A DNA stretch of 64,000 nt. It comes from Kitasatospora sp. NA04385 (GTDB lineage: Bacteria > Actinomycetota > Actinomycetes > Streptomycetales > Streptomycetaceae). Positions 59,625 through 64,000 of this stretch are shown here, piece by piece (within the stretch, counting starts at the first letter, position 1; the number at the start of each line of letters is the position of its first letter). Position numbers and translations under genes: made by a program. The stretch lies in contig NZ_CP054919.1 of NCBI RefSeq assembly GCF_013364235.1, positions 7,241,603-7,305,602 on the forward strand. The letters are read 5' to 3'. The notes beneath the pieces were generated by a model that was not told the origin of the DNA, did no database searches, and saw only the letters and a program-made list of their open reading frames with translations.

Positions 59625-60191
59625 ATGGCAGCGAAGATCCTGATCATCACCGGCGACGCGGCGGAGTCACTGGAGGTGTTCTACCCGTACCAGCGGCTGC
59701 TGGAGGAGGGCTACCAGGTCGACATCGCCGCGCCGACCAAGAAGACCCTGCAGTTCGTGGTGCACGACTTCGTCCCGGGCTACGACACGTACACCGAGAA
59801 GGCCGGCTACTCCTGGCCCGCCGACCTGGCGTTCGCGGACGTCGACCCGGCGCAGTACGCGGCGCTGGTGCTGCCCGGCGGCCGGGCGCCCGAGTACCTG
59901 CGCAACGACCCGGAGGTGCAGCGGATCGTCGCCGCGTTCGTCGAGGACGACAAGCCGCTCGCGCAGATCTGCCACGGCCCGCTGATCACCCTGCGGACGG
60001 GCTCGCTGGCCGGGCGCCGCACCGCCGCGTACCCGGCGCTGGAGCCGGACGTGGCGGCGGGCGGGGCGGACTTCGTGGACGGCGACGCGGTGGTGGACGG
60101 CGTCGTGGTCTCCGCCCGGGCCTGGCCGGACCACCCGTCCTGGATGCGGGCGTTCGTCAAGCTGCTGCGCGAGAAGGCCCCGGTCGAGTAA
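59625..60191 (+). CDS. DJ-1/PfpI-family protein
   Basis: 188 residues. Nucleophile elbow AQICHGPLITL with the reactive Cys (about 118), acidic partner Glu near residue 17 in SLEVFYPYQ, and LVLPGGRAPEYLRND. The family includes glyoxalase III, protein repair and amidase activities. Single gene. Confidence 0.88.
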   Translation: MAAKILIITGDAAESLEVFYPYQRLLEEGYQVDIAAPTKKTLQFVVHDFVPGYDTYTEKAGYSWPADLAFADVDPAQYAALVLPGGRAPEYLRNDPEVQRIVAAFVEDDKPLAQICHGPLITLRTGSLAGRRTAAYPALEPDVAAGGADFVDGDAVVDGVVVSARAWPDHPSWMRAFVKLLREKAPVE

Positions 60192-60249
60192 CCGGCCGCG
60201 CGGGGTGTCGGCTTGCCCGCCCGGCCCCGGGCGGGCGAGCGTGTACCCC

Positions 60250-60852
60250 ATGGCAGCACACCTCGGAGGCCCGGCCCTGCTCGCGCTGCACGCCCGGGCG
60301 CTGGAGCACTTCGGCGACCTGGTCCGCGCCGTCCCCGCCGACGGCTGGCGGGCGCCCACCCCGTGCGCGGACTGGACGGTGCGGCAGCTGGTCGGCCACC
60401 TGGCCTCCGAGCAGCTCTGGGTGCCCGAACTGCTCGCCGGGGCCACCGTCGCCGAGGTCGGCGACCGCTTCGACGGCGACGTGCTCGGCGACGACCCGGC
60501 CGCCGCCTGGACGGCCGCCGCCGACGCGGCCCGGGCCGCGTTCGCCGGGCCGGGCGCCCTGGAGCGCACCGTGCAGCTGTCGTACGGCGCGCGGCGGGCC
60601 GACGGCTACGCCCGGGAGATGACGGTCGACGCGATCGTGCACGCCTGGGACCTCGCCCGGGGGATCGGCGCCGACGCCACGATCGATCCGGCCGCCGCCG
60701 AGTTCGCGCTCGCCGAACTCACCCCGCAGGCCGGGGCGTTGGCCTCCTCCGGGCTGTTCGCCGAGCCGGTCCCCGTCCCGGCGGACGCGGACGCCGCGAC
60801 CCGGCTGCTGGGCCTGGTCGGCCGCGACCCCGCCCGCCCGCCGGGGCGCTAG
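60250..60852 (+). CDS. TIGR03086-type maleylpyruvate isomerase-like metal-binding protein
   Basis: 200 residues of the DinB-like/mycothiol-dependent family (RAPTPCADWTVRQLVGHLAS with His, DAIVHAWDLARG). ATG 60250 was chosen; GTG 60241 is an in-frame option. Function unknown; some relatives use mycothiol. Confidence 0.8.
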   Translation: MAAHLGGPALLALHARALEHFGDLVRAVPADGWRAPTPCADWTVRQLVGHLASEQLWVPELLAGATVAEVGDRFDGDVLGDDPAAAWTAAADAARAAFAGPGALERTVQLSYGARRADGYAREMTVDAIVHAWDLARGIGADATIDPAAAEFALAELTPQAGALASSGLFAEPVPVPADADAATRLLGLVGRDPARPPGR

Positions 60853-60860
60853 CGGGCCCG

Positions 60861-61439
60861 TCAGGGGCGGGCCCGGACCCCGTCCAGGGCGATGGCCAGG
60901 ACGTGGTCGCGCCGGCCCTCGTCGGGGAAGGCCACCGAGGTGATGCCGGAGACCATCCGCAGCAGGTCCTCGATGCTCATGTCGGGGCGGGCCTCCCCGG
61001 CCCGCTGGGCGCGCTCCAGCAGGGGGGTGCCGCCGGAGTACATCGACTGCAGGCAGGCCTGGAATATGTCCGACTCCTCGCCGGCCAGCGCCTCGCGGAT
61101 CGCCCGCTTGGTCGTCGCGTAGTCGACGAACCGGCGCAGCCAGGCGTTCAGCGCCTCCCACGGCGGCAGGTCGGCGACCTGCTCGGCGACCCGGCCGAGG
61201 TCGTCGACCTCGGCGGCGTACACCGCCTCGAACAGGTGCCGGCGGGTAGGGAAGTTGCGGTAGAGGGTGCCGATGCCGACGCCCGCCCGCCGGGCGATGT
61301 CCTCCAGGGAGGCTTCGGCGCCGTGCTCGGCGAAGGCCGCGCGGGCGGCGGCGAGCAGCGCGTCGAAGTTGCGGGCGGCGTCCGCGCGGCGCGGGCGCTG
61401 GGCGGCGAGGAACTCGCTCACGACGATCTGATCCGGCAC
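60861..61439 (-). CDS. TetR-family repressor
   Basis: 192 residues. Helix-turn-helix SLEDIARRAGVGIGTLYRNF (about 45-64), then a ligand domain. GTG 61439 follows GAGG. It is divergent from an MFS efflux gene with a 13-bp inverted repeat between them, the classical layout of a drug-responsive repressor. Confidence 0.9.
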   Translation of the reverse strand: MPDQIVVSEFLAAQRPRRADAARNFDALLAAARAAFAEHGAEASLEDIARRAGVGIGTLYRNFPTRRHLFEAVYAAEVDDLGRVAEQVADLPPWEALNAWLRRFVDYATTKRAIREALAGEESDIFQACLQSMYSGGTPLLERAQRAGEARPDMSIEDLLRMVSGITSVAFPDEGRRDHVLAIALDGVRARP

Positions 61440-61876
61440 GGGGACCTCGTTCTCGACGCATCCGGACGGGCGGGCGGGGTGGGGGCGCGGCCGGCCGGGG
61501 TGCTGTTCGGCGGTGCTTGTTCGGGTGCTGTTCGGGGAGCCGACGGGTTCGATCCGGAAACCGGATTGAACCGGAGGCGTGCCTCCGCTAATCTGGAGGC
61601 ACGCCTCGACTTTAGCACCGGGGCCCGGACTTCGGCCCGCCGCACACCGGCGGACCGGCGGTTTCGCCGTACCCTCCGCCCGCCCGACGACGCCGGGTGA
61701 CCGTACGGCCACCCCGCGCACCGCCCGCCCGCACCGCACCCGCCAGATCCGTGCCCGGCCGCTCCGGCCCGGCGGCGCCGACGCGCCGTTCGAGCCGCGT
61801 TCGACCGTCGCCTGTTGTCCTGCCGTGGCGCGCACCCTGATCCCCGCGCGCCCGCCCCGAGTCCCGAGAGGGTTCG
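61440..61876. promoter_or_regulatory. TetR/MFS divergent region with 13-bp inverted repeat
   Basis: GAGGCGTGCCTCC (61574-61586) and GGAGGCACGCCTC (61595-61607) are exact reverse complements around GCTAATCT. Each arm is itself nearly palindromic (GGAGGC-2-GCCTCC). TAATCT in the spacer is a good -10 box, so bound repressor would block transcription. The rest of the 437 bases is G+C-rich with no gene. Confidence 0.75.
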
Positions 61877-63322
61877 ATGAACCGCCAATCCCCCCGCCTG
61901 ACCTTCGGCGTGCTCGCCGTCGGCGCCGGCGTGTACGCGCTGCTCCAGTCGCTGATCACGCCCGCCCTCCCGATCGTCCAGGAGGAGATGCACACCACGC
62001 AGTCCACCGTCACCTGGGTGATGACCGCCTACCTGCTCTCCGCCTCGGTCTTCACCCCGATCCTCGGCCGGATCGGCGACCTGGTCGGCAAGAAGCGCAC
62101 CCTGGTCGCCGCCCTGGTCGCGCTGCTGGTCGGCTGCCTGGTCGCCGCGCTCGCGCCCAACATCACGGTGCTGATCGTCGCCCGGGTGATCCAGGGCATC
62201 GCCGGCGCGCTGTTCCCGCTCTCCTTCGGCATCATCCGCGACGAGTTCCCGCCCGGACGCGTCTCCGGCGGCATCAGCAACATGTCCGCGGTGATCGCCG
62301 TCGGCAGCGGCCTCGGCATGGTGCTGGCCGGGCCGATCGTCGGCGCCCTCGACTACCGCTGGCTGTTCTGGCTGCCCGTCATCGTGGTCGCCGGCACCAT
62401 CCTGCTCGCCCACCGCTACGTGCCCGAGTCGCCCAGCCGCAGCGAGGGCAGCGTCGACTGGATCTCCTCCGTGCTGCTCTCCGGCTGGCTGGTCGCGCTG
62501 CTGCTCCCGGTCAGCCAGGCCTCCCAGTGGGGCTGGGCCTCGGCCAAGGTGCTCGGCCTGCTGGCCGTCGCCCTCGTGCTGTTCGCCGCCTGGGCGTTCA
62601 ACGAGTCCCGCTCGCGCAACCCGCTGATCGACCTGCGGGTGATGCGACTGCCCGCCGTGTGGACCACCAACACCGCGGCCCTGCTGTTCGGCGGCGGCAT
62701 GTACGCGGTCTGGGCCTTCCTTCCGGGCTTCGTGCAGATGCCGTCCAGCGCCGGCTACGGCTTCGGCTCCAGCGTCACCGGCGCCGGGCTGCTGATGCTG
62801 CCGATGGTCGCCGCCATGTTCGTGGCCGGCGTACTCGGCGGACGGCTGGCCGGGCGCTTCCCCGCCAAGGCCCAGCTGGTCACCGGCGCCCTGCTCGGCG
62901 CGCTCGCCTGCGCGCTGCTCGCCGCCCGGCACGGCGCCCCCGCCGACGTGGCGATCGCCGCCGGCGTGTTCGGCCTCGGCATCGGACTCGCCTTCGCCTC
63001 GATGAGCAACCTCATCGTGCAGGCCGTCCCCGCCGCCCAGACCGGCGCCGCCACCGGCATGAACGCCAACATCCGCACCATCGGCGGCTCGATGGGCGCC
63101 GCGCTGATGACCGGCCTGGTCACCGGCCACCTGCGGGCCGACGGGCGCCCCGCCGAGACCGGCTACACCCAGGGCTTCGCGCTGCTGGCCGCGTTCTGCC
63201 TGGCCGCCGCCCTGGCCGCGCTGCTCGTCCCGACCCGGCGCCCCGCCGCCGCGACCGTGCCGGTGGAGGCCCCCGCCGCGCAGCGCTCGACGCTCGCCGA
63301 GCACGAGGTGGTCGGCGGCTGA
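61877..63322 (+). CDS. MFS efflux transporter
   Basis: 481 residues with about 14 membrane segments. LIVARVIQGIAGALFPLSFG is motif C-like, and GRIGDLVGKKRTLVAALVA is motif A. GAGAGGG precedes ATG 61877. Regulated, by inference, by the divergent TetR protein. Substrate unknown. Confidence 0.9.
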   Translation: MNRQSPRLTFGVLAVGAGVYALLQSLITPALPIVQEEMHTTQSTVTWVMTAYLLSASVFTPILGRIGDLVGKKRTLVAALVALLVGCLVAALAPNITVLIVARVIQGIAGALFPLSFGIIRDEFPPGRVSGGISNMSAVIAVGSGLGMVLAGPIVGALDYRWLFWLPVIVVAGTILLAHRYVPESPSRSEGSVDWISSVLLSGWLVALLLPVSQASQWGWASAKVLGLLAVALVLFAAWAFNESRSRNPLIDLRVMRLPAVWTTNTAALLFGGGMYAVWAFLPGFVQMPSSAGYGFGSSVTGAGLLMLPMVAAMFVAGVLGGRLAGRFPAKAQLVTGALLGALACALLAARHGAPADVAIAAGVFGLGIGLAFASMSNLIVQAVPAAQTGAATGMNANIRTIGGSMGAALMTGLVTGHLRADGRPAETGYTQGFALLAAFCLAAALAALLVPTRRPAAATVPVEAPAAQRSTLAEHEVVGG

Positions 63323-63346
63323 GCGCCGGCGGGTAGGGACTGGCGA

Positions 63347-63387
63347 CCGCCGGGCCGGGTGACGCGCGAGCGCACCCGGCCCGGCGG
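63347..63387. terminator. Perfect 15-bp hairpin terminator
   Basis: CCGCCGGGCCGGGTG (63347-63361) and its exact complement (63373-63387) enclose ACGCGCGAGCG. It is between the convergent MFS and SCO5389-type genes. Confidence 0.82.
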
Positions 63388-63423
63388 CTTCCGGGCGGGC
63401 GGGCGGCGGGGCCGGGCCGCCCC

Positions 63424-63481
63424 TCAGCAGTCGCGCAGCTCCGGCGACTGGTTCAGCAGTCGCGCAGCTCCGGCGACTGGT
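63424..63481. repeat. Perfect 29-bp tandem duplication at a gene end
   Basis: TCAGCAGTCGCGCAGCTCCG and the next nine bases (63424-63452) are repeated exactly at 63453-63481, with a partial third copy. Each unit starts with the complement of a stop codon, and the second copy encodes the last residues of the SCO5389-type protein. It looks like recent slippage. Confidence 0.85.
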
Positions 63482-63842
63482 TCAGCAGCTGGGCCCGCGG
63501 CGAGGTGAACTCCCGGTAGGCGGCGGTGTGTTCGGCGTGCGGGTGGAAGGCCGCCAGGCGGTGGCAGTTCTGGAAGGCCAGCTTCACCGAGAAGTGCCGC
63601 TCCAGCACGCCGCGGATCGAGTCGCTGGCCAGCGCCCGCAGCAGCTGGGCCCGCTCGGCCTCGCTCGGGGCCACCGTGTTGTCGGCGAACTCGGCGTCGG
63701 TGACCGCCAGTTCGGCCGTCAGGTCGTTGACCAGGCGGTAGGCGTAGGGGAGCGAGGTGCGGACAGTGGCGAGGAAGTCGGCGTCGGCGACCTCGTCGCG
63801 CTCGGCCAGGTCCAGCAGGGAGGGGGAGACGTCCAGCGACAT
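63453..63842 (-). CDS. SCO5389-family conserved protein
   Basis: 129 residues, MSLDVSPSLLDLAERDEVAD with FADNTVAPSEAERAQLLRAL and VKLAFQNCHRLAAF, a small family widespread in Streptomyces. ATG 63842. The C-terminus NQSPELRDC comes from the duplicated 29-bp unit, so the tail may be extended or altered relative to relatives. Function unknown. Confidence 0.82.
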   Translation of the reverse strand: MSLDVSPSLLDLAERDEVADADFLATVRTSLPYAYRLVNDLTAELAVTDAEFADNTVAPSEAERAQLLRALASDSIRGVLERHFSVKLAFQNCHRLAAFHPHAEHTAAYREFTSPRAQLLNQSPELRDC

Positions 63843-64000
63843 GGCGGATCGGGCCTTCCGATTTAGTGGTAGTGGGAGTCGTTTTCAATAAGTGATCCTG
63901 TCCCTCCGCTGACGCCCTGTCAATTACGCTCCCCCGTTCGGCGCGGCACCCGCGCGCCGTCCGGCTCGCGGCCGCCACCCACCCTTCCTAGAGTGGGTGG
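63843..64000. promoter_or_regulatory. Promoter region at the right edge
   Basis: A+T-rich sequence near 63860-63895 contains, on the minus strand, TTGAAAACGACTCCCACTAC, which faintly resembles Zur-type boxes but lacks a good second half. CCACCCAC/GTGGGTGG (about 63976-64000) forms an 8-bp inverted repeat around CTAGAGT at the window end. A divergent gene may start beyond 64000. Confidence 0.35.

Noticed and set aside
63860..63895. Zur box upstream of the SCO5389-type gene
   Set aside because: Only one half resembles the motif (TTGAAAACGA); the other half does not complete a palindrome, so it is noted but not called.

Overview
This is very G+C-rich DNA from a streptomycete-type actinomycete (Streptomyces or Kitasatospora). 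The evidence is the codon bias (third positions almost always G or C), frequent GTG starts, Tat-type lipoproteins, families typical of Streptomyces (DUF5999, DUF6204, SCO5389-type, HATPase anti-sigma-like proteins) and many regulators beside each gene set. No function was tested with a search; calls rest on motifs read from the translations.

Region 1 (1-11.7 kb) looks like one catabolic unit for a polysaccharide-derived sugar or sugar acid. It has a secreted GH16-type hydrolase, a carbohydrate ABC importer (binding lipoprotein and two permeases, no ATPase), an SDR dehydrogenase, an SMP-30 lactonase, an enolase-superfamily dehydratase, a DapA-like aldolase, a PfkB kinase and a KDPG aldolase. 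An IclR regulator sits in the middle, and its likely promoters share short TTGC-type motifs. Region 2 (11.8-20.7 kb) is ordinary chromosome: a LuxR/AAA regulator split by three frameshifts, an anti-sigma-like ATPase, a GNAT, DUF5999, a GCS2 ligase and a CPBP membrane protease. A perfect 48-bp palindrome lies at 16731-16778.

Region 3 (20.77-29.77 kb) is a decayed accessory island. It begins in a broken HAD gene and ends in a broken Gfo/Idh/MocA gene. Inside are a deleted serine recombinase, an IS5-type transposase stub, a frameshifted Ser/Thr kinase with WD40 repeats, a phage head-protein remnant, orphan small genes and a four-member tRNA array (Gln, a degenerate one, Ser, Tyr) of phage-like appearance.

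Region 4 (29.85-39.39 kb) is the most interesting part. Two secreted S51 (cyanophycinase-type) peptidases flank a polar-amino-acid ABC transporter with two paralogous binding lipoproteins in inverted orientation, an M20 metallopeptidase and an RpiR regulator. The reading proposed is extracellular breakdown of cyanophycin or a related beta-aspartyl polymer, dipeptide uptake and intracellular cleavage, controlled through GTTAC/GTAAC palindromes.

Region 5 (39.5-64 kb) is mixed chromosomal content: DUF427, a pair of ferritin-like exported proteins, HAD and MFS remnants, a sugar porter probably starting at CTG, two flavin-binding proteins divergent from a MocR regulator, the cysteine-free L36 paralogue, NDH-2, a HipA-like/DUF3037 pair, MarR, purB, an AurF-like diiron oxygenase with a DHA2 exporter, PHP and VOC proteins, a frameshifted phosphatase, and a TetR/MFS pair with a 13-bp inverted-repeat operator. 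Several genes from 48.9 to 57.9 kb have a -10 box six to eight bases before the start codon and are probably leaderless. The single-base breaks in otherwise intact genes may be sequencing errors rather than real decay.
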